DNA of 64,000 bases from positions 22,146-86,145 of the forward strand of contig JAJPIE010000041.1 of NCBI GenBank assembly GCA_021324935.1, in the 5' to 3' direction. Position 1 is the stretch's first letter, and each line of letters begins with the position of its first letter. Under the pieces are notes generated by a model that saw nothing but the letters and a program-made list of their open reading frames with translations, did not search any database and was not told where the DNA came from. The stretch is from Acidobacteriota bacterium (GTDB lineage Bacteria > Acidobacteriota > Terriglobia > Acidiferrales > UBA7541). Positions 24,790 through 35,058 of the stretch are shown one piece after another. The position numbers and the translations under genes were made by a program.

Positions 24790-26940
24790 ATGACCGAGTC
24801 ACGTCCGCAATTCAATCTCGTCCTGATCGTCCACGCGCATCAGCCGGCCGGGAATTTTGAACACGTTTTTGAGGAGTGCTACCAAACCTCCTACGAGGCG
24901 TTCCTCTCCCTGGTCGAGAAGCACCCGGGTGTGCGCCTGGGACTCCACTATTCCGGACCGCTGCTCCTTTGGATTGAAAAGAACCATCCTGAATATTTCA
25001 AGCGTTTGAGAAAACTCGCTTGCGCCGGGCAAATCGAGCTGGTAGGCGGCGGTTTTTACGAGCCGATCCTGGTTTCGATTCCGGCCGTGGATCAGGTGGA
25101 CCAGCTCGCGCGTCTCGCCAACTACATCGAACATCATTTCGGCAAGCGTCCCACCGGTGCGTGGCTCGCCGAGCGAGTCTGGGAGCCGCAGCTCCCCGCG
25201 GTGCTCGCCGAAGCCAATGTCGCCTACACGCTGGTAGACGATCTGCCGTTTATCGCCGCCGGCTTTGAGCCGGACGAACTCTTTGGCGCCTACATTGCGG
25301 AGGATCGCGGCAAAACCGTCTGGCTGTTCCCCGGACTGAAAGACCTCCGTTACCTGATTCCTTTCCGTAAAGTGCCGGAAACCATCGAATATCTCGAAAA
25401 GGCAGCGAAGCTGCATCCGGGCGGCGCGGCTGCCTTCGGCGACGACATGGAAAAATTCGGCTGCTGGCCCGGTACCTTCAAGCATTGCTACACCGATGGG
25501 TGGCTCGAGGAATTTTTCATCGCCCTCGAGGAAAATTCTTCCTGGTTGAAGACGGTTACGCCCGGCGAATTCCTTGCCTCACATCTCCCTCTCGGCCGAG
25601 CTGACCTTCCCACCGCTTCCTATTCTGAAATGATGGAATGGGTGCTGCCCACCTCTCCGCGCCTCCGTTTTTTCTCCCTGGAAAAGGAATTTGCTCACCG
25701 CCCGGAGGTGCTCGCCTTTTTACGCGGGGGTTCCTGGCGCGGATTTTTCCGCAAATATCCGGAGTCCAACCTGCTGCACAAGAAAATGCTGCGTGCCTCC
25801 GCTTCCGTGGCTTCGATTCCTCCGCGGCGCACCAGTGCGGAGCATGCCGCGCAATTTCAGGAAGCGCGCGACCACGTCCTTCGCGCCCAGGGCAACGACG
25901 CCTACTGGCACGGCATCTTCGGCGGAATTTACGCTCCGCATTTGCGCACGGAAATCTGGCGCAACCTGATTCGCGCCGAAGCGTTGGCGGATCAGCTTAC
26001 CCCCGCGGGCCTGCTGCCGCGTGTGGAACTCGTGGACTACGACGCGGACGGCGCTTCCGAAGTGCTATTTACCGCTCCCGAATTTCAGGCGCTGCTGAAG
26101 CCTTCCGACGGCGCAACTCTTCCCATGTTTGATTTTCGCCCCGCTTGCGCCACGCTGGTGAATTCGATCATCCGCCGCCCGGAGGCGTATCACTCGCGTC
26201 TTCGCGAAGCTTCCAATACCTCTCCCACCACCGGCGGTGCTGTATCCATCCATGAACAGGTCCGCGTGAAAGAGCCGAACCTTGACCGCTTCCTGCGCTA
26301 TGACCGTTATGCGCGCCACGCCTTCCGCTTGTTCCTGTTTGATCCTTCGCAAACGCAGCCTGATTACGAGTCCCTGCAGATTAAAGACGTCGCCGTGGTC
26401 GCCGGGGGACAATACTTGCTTCGTTCCTCTGCCGCAAACTATGCGGATGTGCGGCTGGAATGCGAGCTTCCGGAGTTTGCGGGCGAAAGCGGCACGGTGC
26501 CCCGTCTTTCGATCACCAAACTGTTCCTCTTTGGCCCGGCTCCGCAGGGATGCGAGGTCAGTTGCGATATCTCGCTGACGCTTTCCGCCCCGTTGGCTCG
26601 GCCGCTGAGGCTGGGCGTGGAATCCGTCGTCAATCTGCTTGCGCCCACCGAGCCCGACCGCTTTTTCGAAACACCTTCCGGCCCGCAGAATTTGCGCTTT
26701 TCCGGCGTGCTACCCGCGCCATTATTGCGGATGGAAGATGGCTGGCAGAAATTGCGCGTCACGATCCATGCGCCGGGGGCGCAGGAGTTCTGGGTGGCTC
26801 CGATCGAGACGGTTTCCGAATCCGAGGGTGGTTTCGAGCGTGTCTATCAGGGTTCGCAGATTCTTGCTCTCTGGCGGCCTGATTTCCTGCTGCATAGTTC
26901 GTTTTCCGCACGTTTGCTCTGGCGCCTGGAATCACTGTAA
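24790..26940 (+). CDS. GH57 alpha-glucan enzyme (4-alpha-glucanotransferase/amylase type)
   Basis: About 716 residues. N-terminal GH57 (beta/alpha)7 barrel with HAHQPAGNF, AGQIELVGGGFYEPIL, LAERVWEP (E128, equivalent to the nucleophile E123 of Thermococcus glucanotransferase) and FGDDMEKFG (D218/D219, acid-base region). The middle and C-terminal parts (about 300-715) match DUF1925/DUF1926-type domains, as in TLGT-like 4-alpha-glucanotransferases. Retaining cleavage or transfer of alpha-1,4-glucan (glycogen) is expected. No signal peptide, so cytoplasmic. GTG at 24781 or TTG at 24766 are alternative starts; no strong ribosome-binding site was seen. Confidence 0.9.
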   Translation: MTESRPQFNLVLIVHAHQPAGNFEHVFEECYQTSYEAFLSLVEKHPGVRLGLHYSGPLLLWIEKNHPEYFKRLRKLACAGQIELVGGGFYEPILVSIPAVDQVDQLARLANYIEHHFGKRPTGAWLAERVWEPQLPAVLAEANVAYTLVDDLPFIAAGFEPDELFGAYIAEDRGKTVWLFPGLKDLRYLIPFRKVPETIEYLEKAAKLHPGGAAAFGDDMEKFGCWPGTFKHCYTDGWLEEFFIALEENSSWLKTVTPGEFLASHLPLGRADLPTASYSEMMEWVLPTSPRLRFFSLEKEFAHRPEVLAFLRGGSWRGFFRKYPESNLLHKKMLRASASVASIPPRRTSAEHAAQFQEARDHVLRAQGNDAYWHGIFGGIYAPHLRTEIWRNLIRAEALADQLTPAGLLPRVELVDYDADGASEVLFTAPEFQALLKPSDGATLPMFDFRPACATLVNSIIRRPEAYHSRLREASNTSPTTGGAVSIHEQVRVKEPNLDRFLRYDRYARHAFRLFLFDPSQTQPDYESLQIKDVAVVAGGQYLLRSSAANYADVRLECELPEFAGESGTVPRLSITKLFLFGPAPQGCEVSCDISLTLSAPLARPLRLGVESVVNLLAPTEPDRFFETPSGPQNLRFSGVLPAPLLRMEDGWQKLRVTIHAPGAQEFWVAPIETVSESEGGFERVYQGSQILALWRPDFLLHSSFSARLLWRLESL

Positions 26941-26985
26941 ATTTTCTGCACCACGCGGCACAGCGGCGGGGAATGCTGCCCCGTT

Positions 26986-28287
26986 GTGCGTGCTGGGGAG
27001 ATCCTTTCTCAAGTGAACGAGCGGACCCGCAAATTGGCACGCGCTTCGTGGATTCTCTGCGGCGTCGCGTTCTTGTTGCGTCTCGCGTTTGTCTTGTACG
27101 AAGCGCATCTCATCCCCTCCTACGCGCTGGCAACGGTCCCTTTCCAAAATGAAGCGGGAAGCGTGGCGGCCGCGCTCGCGCGGGGGAAAGGATTCTGCTG
27201 CTTGTTTCAGCAGCCCACCGGCCCCACCGCCTGGCTGGCGCCGGTTTATCCGTTCTTCCTCTCCTGCATCTTCCGTTTATTCGGCGTCTTCACGGTGCCC
27301 TCGTTTTATGCGGCGGCGATCTTTAACTGCGTCTTTTCCGCGATGGTTTGTCTGCCGCTATTTTTGCTTGCGGAGCGCATTGGAAACCGCACGAGCGCCT
27401 GGGCGGCCGCTTGCATATGGGCCGTTTTTCCCAGCGCCATCCTGATTCCGTTCGAGTGGATCTGGGATACCTCGCTCTCCGCCCTGCTGGCCATTACGCT
27501 GCTCTGGCGCACATTCCTTCTGGCAGAAAATCCGCAACGGGGGAAATTCATCTTCTACGGGCTCTTCTGGGGATTCTGCCTGCTAACAAATCCGGCGCTG
27601 GGCGGCGTCCTGCCATTTCTGCTGCTCTGGCTGTATCTACGGATTCGTTCCCAGAGTCCCTCGGCTTCGCCAAATCTTGTGCTGGCGATTGTGTTGGCGC
27701 TCGTGGTTTGCCTTCCCTGGACTATTCGCAACGCCGTGGTATTTCACCGTCTGATTCCCGTTCGTTCCGACTTGCCCTTCGAGCTTTGGATGGGCAACAA
27801 CCCCATCTACGACGAGCACTCCCGCGAAATCAATCGTATCACCCGCTATGAACAGGTGCATCTTTACGCGCAACTTGGTGAAGCCCGCTTTTTGGACGAA
27901 AAAGGAAAAGCGGCGCGCGAATTTATCCGCACGCATCCCGCCCTTTGCCTCCGGCTGGCAGGCCGCCGCGCGGTTGCGTTCTGGCTGGGTACCGCCACGC
28001 CGTGGCAGGATTTCCTTCGAGCCGGCTCCCGGCTGGTCGGATCCCTTTTCCTGTGGAATGCGTTCACGCTGCTCGGGACCGCAGGCGGGCTGCTGTGCGT
28101 TGCGCTCTCGCGGCGCCGTTGGTTTTTGCTCGTCGCCGCTTTCCCGTTGGCTTTTCCAGTGGTCTATTACTTCACTCAAGTTTCGCTCCGCCTTCGGCAC
28201 CCGTGTGACCCTGCGCTGGCTCTGCTGATGGCTCTGGCAGTCACTTGGGCCTGGTGGCGACCTCAGCCAAATGCAAAGCTGGTATGA
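26986..28287 (+). CDS. Membrane glycosyltransferase-like protein (GT39/ArnT-like, GT-C fold)
   Basis: 433 residues with about ten membrane segments. The first periplasmic loop has PFQNEAGSVAAALARGKGF, resembling the DExxY-type loop of GT-C enzymes (family usually has an acidic pair near here), then PTGPTAWLAPVYPFFLSCIF, characteristic of ArnT/PMT relatives. A lipid-linked sugar donor is likely, acceptor unknown. The start at GTG 26986 is uncertain; GTG 27013 is an alternative. It follows the GH57 gene by 45 bp and is followed by the sensor kinase gene. Confidence 0.75.
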   Translation: MRAGEILSQVNERTRKLARASWILCGVAFLLRLAFVLYEAHLIPSYALATVPFQNEAGSVAAALARGKGFCCLFQQPTGPTAWLAPVYPFFLSCIFRLFGVFTVPSFYAAAIFNCVFSAMVCLPLFLLAERIGNRTSAWAAACIWAVFPSAILIPFEWIWDTSLSALLAITLLWRTFLLAENPQRGKFIFYGLFWGFCLLTNPALGGVLPFLLLWLYLRIRSQSPSASPNLVLAIVLALVVCLPWTIRNAVVFHRLIPVRSDLPFELWMGNNPIYDEHSREINRITRYEQVHLYAQLGEARFLDEKGKAAREFIRTHPALCLRLAGRRAVAFWLGTATPWQDFLRAGSRLVGSLFLWNAFTLLGTAGGLLCVALSRRRWFLLVAAFPLAFPVVYYFTQVSLRLRHPCDPALALLMALAVTWAWWRPQPNAKLV

Positions 28288-28369
28288 TTGCGGTACACTT
28301 TCCGGGATTTATTATCTTGGGACCCGACCTTTAATTCGAAATACAGACCACCTGGCAGGGCTTGAACGG

Positions 28370-30994
28370 ATGAACGTCAGTCCACACCCTTCTTTCCAAT
28401 CGGTCCACGTACAGCTCCTCATTACCATATTTCTGGCCATTCTCTTGTGGGCGCTCTACCAGCGCCTGCGCAAGGTCGAGTTCTTTCGCTGGTGGGCTTG
28501 GGCCTGGACGAGTTCCGCGCTTTTCCTGGCTGCCGCGATTGAGTCGGTGCAGCTCGGCCTGACCTGGACGCCGCTAAAGACAAGTCTCGTTCTGGCTGTG
28601 CTCCTGTTCGGGCTGCTTCAGCCCATGCTGCTCGCTCTGGGGGGACTCAGTTGGCGGTATCCGGAGCAGGCCATCCGCAGGCTCTTTTGGACCGGAATTC
28701 TTGTGACCGTCGGCGTCTCGGCAGTGGCCTTTGCTTTTGGGTATGCTTTTCGCGCCAACCGCGAACTCAGCTTTGCGGCGAGAAACCTGCCCCGCACGGT
28801 GGGGATGATGGTCGCGCTCACGTATTGCTGCATCGTTTTCGTCCAACAATGGCGCAGGAATCGCTCTTGGGCGGCGCTGATGACCGGGGTGTTCTGTCTG
28901 CTTTATGGCGTGAACCAGGTCTCCTATACCATCGATTTCGCGATCGTCCTGCGGAAATATTTTGGCGCCGGCCGGGGGATGCCGAATCCGTTTGATTATG
29001 TGCAGGCGCTTCTCGGCTCGCCCCTCTTTTTCCTCGACCTGGTGGATATCTGCGGAATCTGCCTCGGGATGATTCTTCTTCTCGTGGAGCGTTCTGAGCA
29101 CACGCAGCGCGACCTGGAACGTAGCGAACGCCATCGCCTCGGTCTTGCCGTCAGCAACGTCGAACTCCAGGCGGAAATCGATGAGCGCCATCGCGTGGAG
29201 AAAGCGCTGCGGGCAAGTGAAGAGCGCATTCTTCAGATTCTTCAGGGTTCACCGGTCGCCATGCTGGTTTCCCGGGTTGGCGACGAGCACATTGAACTCG
29301 CCAACCGCAAGTATGCGGAGCTTTTCGGTTATTCTCTGGAAGACGTTGCATGCGTAGAGGACTGGTGGCGGCTGGCGTATCCGGATCCCGAATATCGCGA
29401 TGCAGTGAAGGAACAGTGGCGACAGTTGATCCAGCGCGTCAATCAGGCTCCGGCCGAATCGCAGTCCATGAGCGCCCGCGTACGTTGCAAAGACGGGGCG
29501 TTTCGCGAAGTGGAATTTCATCTTTCGCGCGTGGGCGATTCTTATCTCGTCAGCTTCGTGGACCTGACGGCGCACAAGCTCGCCGACGACGCTCTGCGCG
29601 AAAGCGAAGCAAAGTTCCGCCTGGTGGCGGAGACGGCGCCTTGCGCCATCTGGATCCTCGAGGGAGACAGCCTCGTCTACGTCAACCAATATGCGGAAGT
29701 CCTCAGCGGCTATACGCGCGAAGAGCTGTTTTCCATGAATCCGTGGGAGCTCGTCGATCCCGAATTCCGGGAGATAAATTATCAACGGTCCATGGCTCGG
29801 CTGCGCGGGGAGAGTCCCGAACCTCGCTACCAGTTCAGAATCCACACGAAACAAGGCGAGGTTCGCTGGCTGGATTTTTCCGGCGCCCGCACTCGATTCG
29901 AAGGGCGGCCCGCAATCCTGGCCACTGCTTTCGACATCACCGCCATCAAGCGCGCCGAACAGCAGCTTCGCGCTCGCAACATGTACCTGGATAGCCTGAT
30001 CACCAACAGCCCCTTTGCCATTGTCACAAAAGACGAGGATAACCGTGTCGTCTTCTGCAATCCTGCTTTCGAAGAGATGTTTTTCTATTCCCAGGACGAG
30101 CTTCAGGGAAAATACCTCGATGACATCATCGCTCCCCACGATCACGAAGAAGCCGCGCGCATGACCCAGGCCGTACTCCACGGGGGCGTCACACATGCCA
30201 CCGCGCAGCGCCGCCGCAAGGACGGCACGCTGATCGACGTCGAGCTCCACGGCATCCGCATCCTTTCCGGCGATATGTTTGTCGGCGCCTTCGCTATCTA
30301 TCAGGACATCACGGAGCGCCGGCGCTCCGAGGAGAAACTCCAGGCCTTGCGCAATCGTCTGGCGCGTGCCCAGGAAGAAGAGCGCTCGCGTATCGCCCGC
30401 GATCTCCATGATGATATCGGGCAGCGCCTCGCATTGCTCACGATTGACCTGGAGCAGATCAAGCTGATTTCCTCCAAGACAAGCGATGCGCTGGCCAAGG
30501 AACTGGATATGCTTGCGCGCACCGCCAGCGAAATTACCACCGATGTGCACAACGTGTCGCGGCGCCTGCACCCGTCGCAAGTGGAATTGCTGGGTCTTGC
30601 GCCGGCGCTGGACAACTTCTGCCGGGAATTTGCCGACCGCAATTCGATGAAAATCCAGTTCACCAGCGCTCCTTTGACCTGCCGCCTGGAAGACGATGCG
30701 TCTCTCTGCATATTCCGCGTGGCCCAGGAGGCGATCCGGAATGCACAGAAGCACAGCGGAAGTTCGCAAGCCTTCGTGGAGCTGGAAGAAGTGAGCGGCT
30801 CCCTGCGGCTGCGCATCACGGACCAGGGCATTGGTTTCGATCCGATTGCGGCGGAATCGTCGCAGGGGCTCGGTCTGCTGAGCATGGAAGAGCGTCTCCG
30901 CAGCATGGGTGGCGAGCTGTTCGTTCATTCCAGCCCCGGCCGCGGCACCTGCATCGAAGCCAGCATCCCCATGAAGCAAAGGGTGCCCGCCTAG
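28370..30994 (+). CDS. Membrane sensor histidine kinase with three PAS domains (NarL/HisKA_3 type)
   Basis: 874 residues from ATG 28370; the open frame also extends upstream to 28271 but would overlap the preceding gene and adds non-family sequence. About seven membrane segments occupy residues 15-245, then three PAS domains (about 280-405, 410-540, 545-660; [20 protein letters not shown] opens the second). HisKA_3 dimerization domain: [20 protein letters not shown] with phosphoacceptor His at about residue 680. HATPase: [32 protein letters not shown]. Kinases of this type signal to NarL-type regulators, but no response regulator gene is adjacent, so it is an orphan here. Confidence 0.92.
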   Translation: MNVSPHPSFQSVHVQLLITIFLAILLWALYQRLRKVEFFRWWAWAWTSSALFLAAAIESVQLGLTWTPLKTSLVLAVLLFGLLQPMLLALGGLSWRYPEQAIRRLFWTGILVTVGVSAVAFAFGYAFRANRELSFAARNLPRTVGMMVALTYCCIVFVQQWRRNRSWAALMTGVFCLLYGVNQVSYTIDFAIVLRKYFGAGRGMPNPFDYVQALLGSPLFFLDLVDICGICLGMILLLVERSEHTQRDLERSERHRLGLAVSNVELQAEIDERHRVEKALRASEERILQILQGSPVAMLVSRVGDEHIELANRKYAELFGYSLEDVACVEDWWRLAYPDPEYRDAVKEQWRQLIQRVNQAPAESQSMSARVRCKDGAFREVEFHLSRVGDSYLVSFVDLTAHKLADDALRESEAKFRLVAETAPCAIWILEGDSLVYVNQYAEVLSGYTREELFSMNPWELVDPEFREINYQRSMARLRGESPEPRYQFRIHTKQGEVRWLDFSGARTRFEGRPAILATAFDITAIKRAEQQLRARNMYLDSLITNSPFAIVTKDEDNRVVFCNPAFEEMFFYSQDELQGKYLDDIIAPHDHEEAARMTQAVLHGGVTHATAQRRRKDGTLIDVELHGIRILSGDMFVGAFAIYQDITERRRSEEKLQALRNRLARAQEEERSRIARDLHDDIGQRLALLTIDLEQIKLISSKTSDALAKELDMLARTASEITTDVHNVSRRLHPSQVELLGLAPALDNFCREFADRNSMKIQFTSAPLTCRLEDDASLCIFRVAQEAIRNAQKHSGSSQAFVELEEVSGSLRLRITDQGIGFDPIAAESSQGLGLLSMEERLRSMGGELFVHSSPGRGTCIEASIPMKQRVPA

Positions 30995-31053
30995 CCGTTT
31001 GGCCCCGGCTTGCTACCTCTGTTACAGTTTTCTTTCAACCTTCGGAGACCTTA

Positions 31054-31227
31054 ATGTCCATTCCCAAGGAACTACTCGCCATCCTTGTCTGCCCGGTATG
31101 CAAGAAACCCGTGCATCTCTTGCCAGACAATTCCGGCCTGAAATGTGATGCCTGCCGACGGGTCTATCCGGTCCGCGACGATATCCCGGTGATGCTGGCC
31201 GAAGAAGCCACCATCGCTCCGGAATAA
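31054..31227 (+). CDS. Trm112-like / YcaR (UPF0434) small zinc-binding protein
   Basis: 57 residues starting [20 protein letters not shown], with C13-x2-C16 and a second pair in [20 protein letters not shown]. The CPxCK..L..., C.xC.R.YPV.DGIP pattern is that of Trm112/YcaR. In eukaryotes Trm112 activates methyltransferases; bacterial homologues often lie beside kdsB or lpxK in LPS loci. Here it lies 17 bp before a heptose kinase gene, which fits that context. A GGAGACC element precedes the ATG by about six bases. Confidence 0.9.
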   Translation: MSIPKELLAILVCPVCKKPVHLLPDNSGLKCDACRRVYPVRDDIPVMLAEEATIAPE

Positions 31228-31244
31228 TCCACCGGTCCGCCCTC

Positions 31245-32363
31245 ATGAGCGCCAAAACATCGCAGAGCCCGCCGCAACCGCAACGCCTCTTGCCGCGTTT
31301 CCGCAGGCTCTGTATCGGCGTTCTGGGCGACGTCATGCTGGATCGCTATGTGTGGGGAGACGCCACACGGCTATCGCCGGAAGCCGCCGTGCCCGTGGTC
31401 AGTTACGTCTCGCAGCAGGATTGCGCCGGCGGGGCCGGCAACGTGGCGATGAACCTCGCGGCGCTTGGCGCGCGCGTCGTGGCGTTTGGCGCGGTCGGCG
31501 GCGAAACAAATTCTCCATCTCCAGGCCGCGCGGGCAAAGCGAAACGATTTGCTCCGGACGAAGCCGGTGCGGCGCTGCACGCTTGCCTGCGAAAAGCGGG
31601 CATTGCCGTTGGCGGCGTCCTTGCCGATCCCCATCGGGTCACCACCATGAAAACGCGCATCATCGCGCGCCACCAGCAGATCGTTCGCATCGACCGCGAG
31701 CGCCGCGATCCGCTTGCGCCGGAAACCCAAGAACGTCTCTTTCGCCTGCTTGTCGCCGCGCTGAATAAGCTCGATGGGCTTGTTGTTTCGGACTATGACA
31801 AAGGACTTCTGGGTGACGAGTTCACGGACCGCGTTCTTCATGCCGCTCACCGGTTGAACGTGCCCGTCTTCGTGAAGCCGAAGAGTTCACGCCGGCGTCC
31901 GTACAACGGCGCGCGCGCGGTGGTTTGTAACGCGAAGGAAGCGGCGGACTACGTGGGGCATGCGTTGCCCGATGAAAACGCCGTGATCGAGGCGGGCCGC
32001 GCCTTGCTCAGTCATTTCGGCGCCGCCGCGGTGGTAATCACGCGCGGCGGTCAGGGCATGACCATTTTCGAGGAAGTCTCTCCGCGTCACCTGCACATTC
32101 CGGCCACGAGTTTCGAAGTGACCTACGCGCGCATCGGACAGCCGGGCATCGAACGTGGCGCCACGGGACGCCAGGTGTTCGACGTTACCGGCGCGGGCGA
32201 CACGGTTTTGAGCGTGCTGGCCCTGGCCCTTGCCGCAGGGGCGCCTTTGCCGGAAGCAGCCAGGTTGGCAAACGCCGCCGCGGGAGTTGTAGTGGGGAAG
32301 CTCGGTACTGCGGCGGTAACTCCCAAAGAGCTCTCCGCTGCCCTGCAAGAGTTGCACGCGTAG
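31245..32363 (+). CDS. D-glycero-beta-D-manno-heptose-7-phosphate kinase (RfaE domain I, PfkB family)
   Basis: 372 residues, matching HldE/RfaE domain I or stand-alone HldA. Motifs: LGDVMLDRYVWGDATRLSPE followed by AAVPVV, GGAGNVAMNLAALGARV, SDYDKGLL, and the PfkB signature VFDVTGAGDTVLSVLALALA with the catalytic Asp in GAGD. A short insert of about 18 residues (TNSPSPGRAGKAKRF) sits after GAVGGE. The nucleotidyltransferase half of bifunctional HldE is absent from this gene, so that step should be encoded elsewhere. This supports an LPS-bearing outer membrane. Confidence 0.9.
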   Translation: MSAKTSQSPPQPQRLLPRFRRLCIGVLGDVMLDRYVWGDATRLSPEAAVPVVSYVSQQDCAGGAGNVAMNLAALGARVVAFGAVGGETNSPSPGRAGKAKRFAPDEAGAALHACLRKAGIAVGGVLADPHRVTTMKTRIIARHQQIVRIDRERRDPLAPETQERLFRLLVAALNKLDGLVVSDYDKGLLGDEFTDRVLHAAHRLNVPVFVKPKSSRRRPYNGARAVVCNAKEAADYVGHALPDENAVIEAGRALLSHFGAAAVVITRGGQGMTIFEEVSPRHLHIPATSFEVTYARIGQPGIERGATGRQVFDVTGAGDTVLSVLALALAAGAPLPEAARLANAAAGVVVGKLGTAAVTPKELSAALQELHA

Positions 32364-32437
32364 ACCTGCGCAAATACAATTCAACTCAACTCCAGCCTGC
32401 GAAATTTCCTGCGCTGGTCGAGAGACTGTTCGTTCGG

Positions 32438-32908
32438 CTACGGGGGGAAGCTGAGTGACTTATCCTTCGGCAGGACCCACAAGGTTACAACCTTCGTCTT
32501 CCGGCTCTTCTCTCCATCGGAAGCCGCCGGCATCGGGGAAAACGGACTGATGGCCACATTCACTTCAATCGAGGTGCCATTCCTTGGCGCCCGCGCGTCC
32601 ATAATCTTGTAGCTCTTCACCGGGCCGTAGTATCCGTCGTTTCCCCAGTCGGCCACGAAGTCGCTCATCGAGTAGCTCGCCGAAGGTTTCCAGAGCTCGT
32701 AAGCCTTGTTGACGTCGCCCGCCACCAGCGCGTCGAAAAATTGCGCGGTGGCCTTCTTTTCCGGGTAATAGCGGAACGTAAACCAAAGGACCACCGCCAA
32801 GGTAAATGCCACCGCCGCGATGGTAAACGCCAGTGCGCGTGATTTGTGAGGTTTTTCAGCGACAGGATCCAGCAGCGAAATTCCCTGATCTCCCGGCAAG
32901 TGGCTCAA
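32438..32908 (-). CDS. Membrane-anchored protein with small soluble domain, unknown function
   Basis: 156 residues: a cytoplasmic N-terminus (about 1-25), one membrane segment (27-45) and an extracytoplasmic domain of about 105 residues. ATAQFFDALVAGDVNKAYEL resembles the first helix of NTF2-like (DUF4864-type) domains, but I cannot assign a family with confidence. It lies convergent with the heptose kinase gene and downstream of ddl on the minus strand. Confidence 0.6.
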   Translation of the reverse strand: MSHLPGDQGISLLDPVAEKPHKSRALAFTIAAVAFTLAVVLWFTFRYYPEKKATAQFFDALVAGDVNKAYELWKPSASYSMSDFVADWGNDGYYGPVKSYKIMDARAPRNGTSIEVNVAISPFSPMPAASDGEKSRKTKVVTLWVLPKDKSLSFPP

Positions 32909-33051
32909 GGCACGTCTCCCGATGGGCGCTTCTCAAAAATGGTACAAGAGGCAGCGCTCTCGTGCAAAGACTCCCTATAATTGGACGCAGTTTTGAAGGG
33001 TTTGGTTCCCCGGAACAATTGCGGGTGTTTGGGCGCGGAGCGGGCAGCGAC

Positions 33052-34185
33052 CTAACCCGCGAGCGCGCCGCCGGAGCCCTCCGGCAGCTCAATCGCATAT
33101 TTCGTGCGCGCCTTTTCCTGGTGGATTTCCAGCGCCAGGTCGATCAGTTTGTCGATCAATTCGCGGAAGGAAATGCCGGAAGCTTCCCAGAGTTTCGGAT
33201 ACATGCTGATCGACGTGAAACCCGGAATGGTGTTCACTTCGTTCAGAAAGAGCTTCCCGCCTTTCTTTTCGAAGAAAAAATCCACGCGGGCCATGCCGGA
33301 TAGCTCCAGCGTCTGAAACGCCTGGATTGCCAGCGCCTGAATCTTTTTCACCTGCGCGGGCTTCAGGTCCGCCGGAATCAGGAGTTGCGTGCCGTCCTCC
33401 AGGTATTTCGCGGTGTAATCGTAAAATTCGCGGTGCGGCACGATTTCGCCGGGAACCGATGCCTGCGGCTCGTTGTTGCCCAGCACCGAAACTTCGATTT
33501 CGCGCGCGCTCACCGCGGTTTCCACCAGAATCTTCATGCCGTATTCGCAGGCAAGATTCAGCGCGGCCGCAAGTTCGCCCGCGTCGTGAACCTTGGTCAT
33601 GCCGACGGAGGATCCCAGCGCGGCCGGCTTCACGAACACCGGGTAGGAAAATTTTTCTTCGATTTCCGCTTTTACGGCGGCGGGCTCTTTTTCCCAGCGC
33701 CAACGATGCACCGTTACCCACGGCACCACGGGAATTTCCGCCGCCTGGCAGAGGCGCTTCGAAACGTCCTTGTCCATGCCGATCGCGGAGCCGAGCACGC
33801 CCGCTCCCACAAAGGGCAGGTCCGCCAGTTCGAGCATGCCTTGAATCGTGCCGTCTTCGCCAAACGTTCCGTGCAGCACGGGAAAGATCACGTCGAAGCG
33901 TTGCGCGCCTGCGCCGCGGTCCAGCGGCACGATGGCCGCTTCCGTCGGATCGGCCGTCAGCATCACGCGCCGGCCGTTCTTCAAAATTTCCGGCAGCGGC
34001 TTTGCCGCTCCTTCGCCGACCAGCCAGTGGCCGTCTTTCGTAATGCCGATGGGGACGGGCTCGTACTTGTCCGGATCGAGCCCGCGGATCACCGAAGCGG
34101 CCGAGGCCAGGGACACTTCATGTTCGCCGGAGCGCCCGCCGAACAGCACGCCAACGCGAAGCCGTTTCTTCTTATCTGGGGTCAC
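33052..34185 (-). CDS. ddl: D-alanine--D-alanine ligase
   Basis: ATP-dependent ligase making D-Ala-D-Ala for peptidoglycan. 377 residues. VLFGGRSGEHEVSLASAASV at the N-terminus, then PVLHGTFGEDGTIQGMLEL, GSAIGMDKDVSKRL, PVFVKPAALGSSVGMTKV (ATP-grasp), and EVNTIPGFTSISMYPKLWEA. The tyrosine of ISMYPKL fits the D-Ala-D-Ala rather than the D-lactate form. No signal of a nearby murF or other cell-wall gene; it stands between an orphan membrane gene and VapBC. Confidence 0.96.
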   Translation of the reverse strand: MTPDKKKRLRVGVLFGGRSGEHEVSLASAASVIRGLDPDKYEPVPIGITKDGHWLVGEGAAKPLPEILKNGRRVMLTADPTEAAIVPLDRGAGAQRFDVIFPVLHGTFGEDGTIQGMLELADLPFVGAGVLGSAIGMDKDVSKRLCQAAEIPVVPWVTVHRWRWEKEPAAVKAEIEEKFSYPVFVKPAALGSSVGMTKVHDAGELAAALNLACEYGMKILVETAVSAREIEVSVLGNNEPQASVPGEIVPHREFYDYTAKYLEDGTQLLIPADLKPAQVKKIQALAIQAFQTLELSGMARVDFFFEKKGGKLFLNEVNTIPGFTSISMYPKLWEASGISFRELIDKLIDLALEIHQEKARTKYAIELPEGSGGALAG

Positions 34186-34384
34186 GAATCGTTCCTGTCT
34201 TGCTGGGCCGAGGGAGCAGCTTTTGAATATCGAATTCAGTTATACGAGGAAACCTGAAAAAAGGGAAAAGGGAGTCGCGCGGGGGTTTCGTGAGCGGCAA
34301 CGCCCGATTCGCCGGCGCCGGCTTCTGCGAAGCCCATCCCTTTCCCGTGCGCGGCCTTTACGCCAGGAGGAGGACGAAACGGGG

Positions 34385-34777
34385 CTACCCGGCAGCGGAA
34401 ATCAGGTCCGTGTGAGAGAAGTCTTCACCCTTGAATAGAAGCACTTCGCCGGAAACTTTGGCCAACGCATAGGCGAAGCAGTCTCCGAAATTGAGCCCCG
34501 CTTTGTGCCAGCCCTTTCCATACTTGCGCCACGCCACGCGCGCGATTTCGACCTGTTCCCAGTCTGCAGGGACGATCTCCAGCCCCGCTTGTTGCAGAAA
34601 AAGGTCAAATTCACGCCCTGCCGATTCTCCGCGCCGCGCCTCCAGCACCAGGCCCGTTTCCAGAACATTGGCCGCGGAGATCAGCCGCACGTCCGCTTCC
34701 GTGATCAACTCGAGAAAAACTCCTCGCTCCGGCTCCGCCAGGAAGATGGCCAGCAAGGCCGAGGTGTCGATGACCAT
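34385..34777 (-). CDS. vapC: PIN-domain toxin VapC
   Basis: 130 residues. PIN ribonuclease motifs: MVIDTSALLAIFLAEPE (first Asp), ISAANVLETGLVLEAR (Glu), LNFGDCFAYALA (Asp) and LLFKGEDFSHTDL (last Asp). The ATG overlaps the antitoxin stop by one base (position 34777), as in coupled vapBC operons. VapC toxins cleave tRNA or rRNA when not bound by VapB; the target here is unknown. Confidence 0.92.
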   Translation of the reverse strand: MVIDTSALLAIFLAEPERGVFLELITEADVRLISAANVLETGLVLEARRGESAGREFDLFLQQAGLEIVPADWEQVEIARVAWRKYGKGWHKAGLNFGDCFAYALAKVSGEVLLFKGEDFSHTDLISAAG

Positions 34778-35031
34778 CAGCGTGGCAATCCTTTTTCATC
34801 GTAGCCGAGGATTTCCTCTTCCGGCCGGTGATCCAGGACCGGGAGGGCATCCACCCGGCGCAGTATCTCTTCCAGTTTCTCGGAGACCACCGAGCGGCGG
34901 CGGCGATTTTTCAACCGGGCGAGACGCTCTTTTAGGGAATTTTCGATGGCCTGCGTGATGGATTCCCCTGTTTCCTTGGCGACCAGGCGGGCGAGACGTT
35001 CGGTTTCCGGATTTTTGATGCTTAAGGGCAT
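34777..35031 (-). CDS. vapB: VapB antitoxin (Rv0623/PSK-type)
   Basis: 84 residues. The N-terminus MPLSIKNPETERLARLVAKE and ETGESITQAIENSLKERLARL match the ribbon-helix-helix-like Rv0623 antitoxin family; the C-terminal part likely binds VapC. The A+T-rich upstream region with direct repeats (35059-35079) is a likely autoregulatory operator. Confidence 0.9.
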   Translation of the reverse strand: MPLSIKNPETERLARLVAKETGESITQAIENSLKERLARLKNRRRRSVVSEKLEEILRRVDALPVLDHRPEEEILGYDEKGLPR

Positions 35032-35058
35032 AGAAGGCTCAAAGGAGAGGGTAATACA

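Noticed and set aside
22661..24802. Antisense open frame of more than 700 codons across the alpha/beta hydrolase and ferredoxin
   Set aside because: It mirrors the coding strand of high-G+C genes and has no recognisable motif; the plus-strand products are clear.
29249..30979. Antisense open frame of about 570 codons over the sensor kinase
   Set aside because: Shadow of the PAS and kinase domains.
34186..34384. Possible small gene between ddl and vapC
   Set aside because: Frames are short and without motifs; the region is probably the spacer between two minus-strand units.
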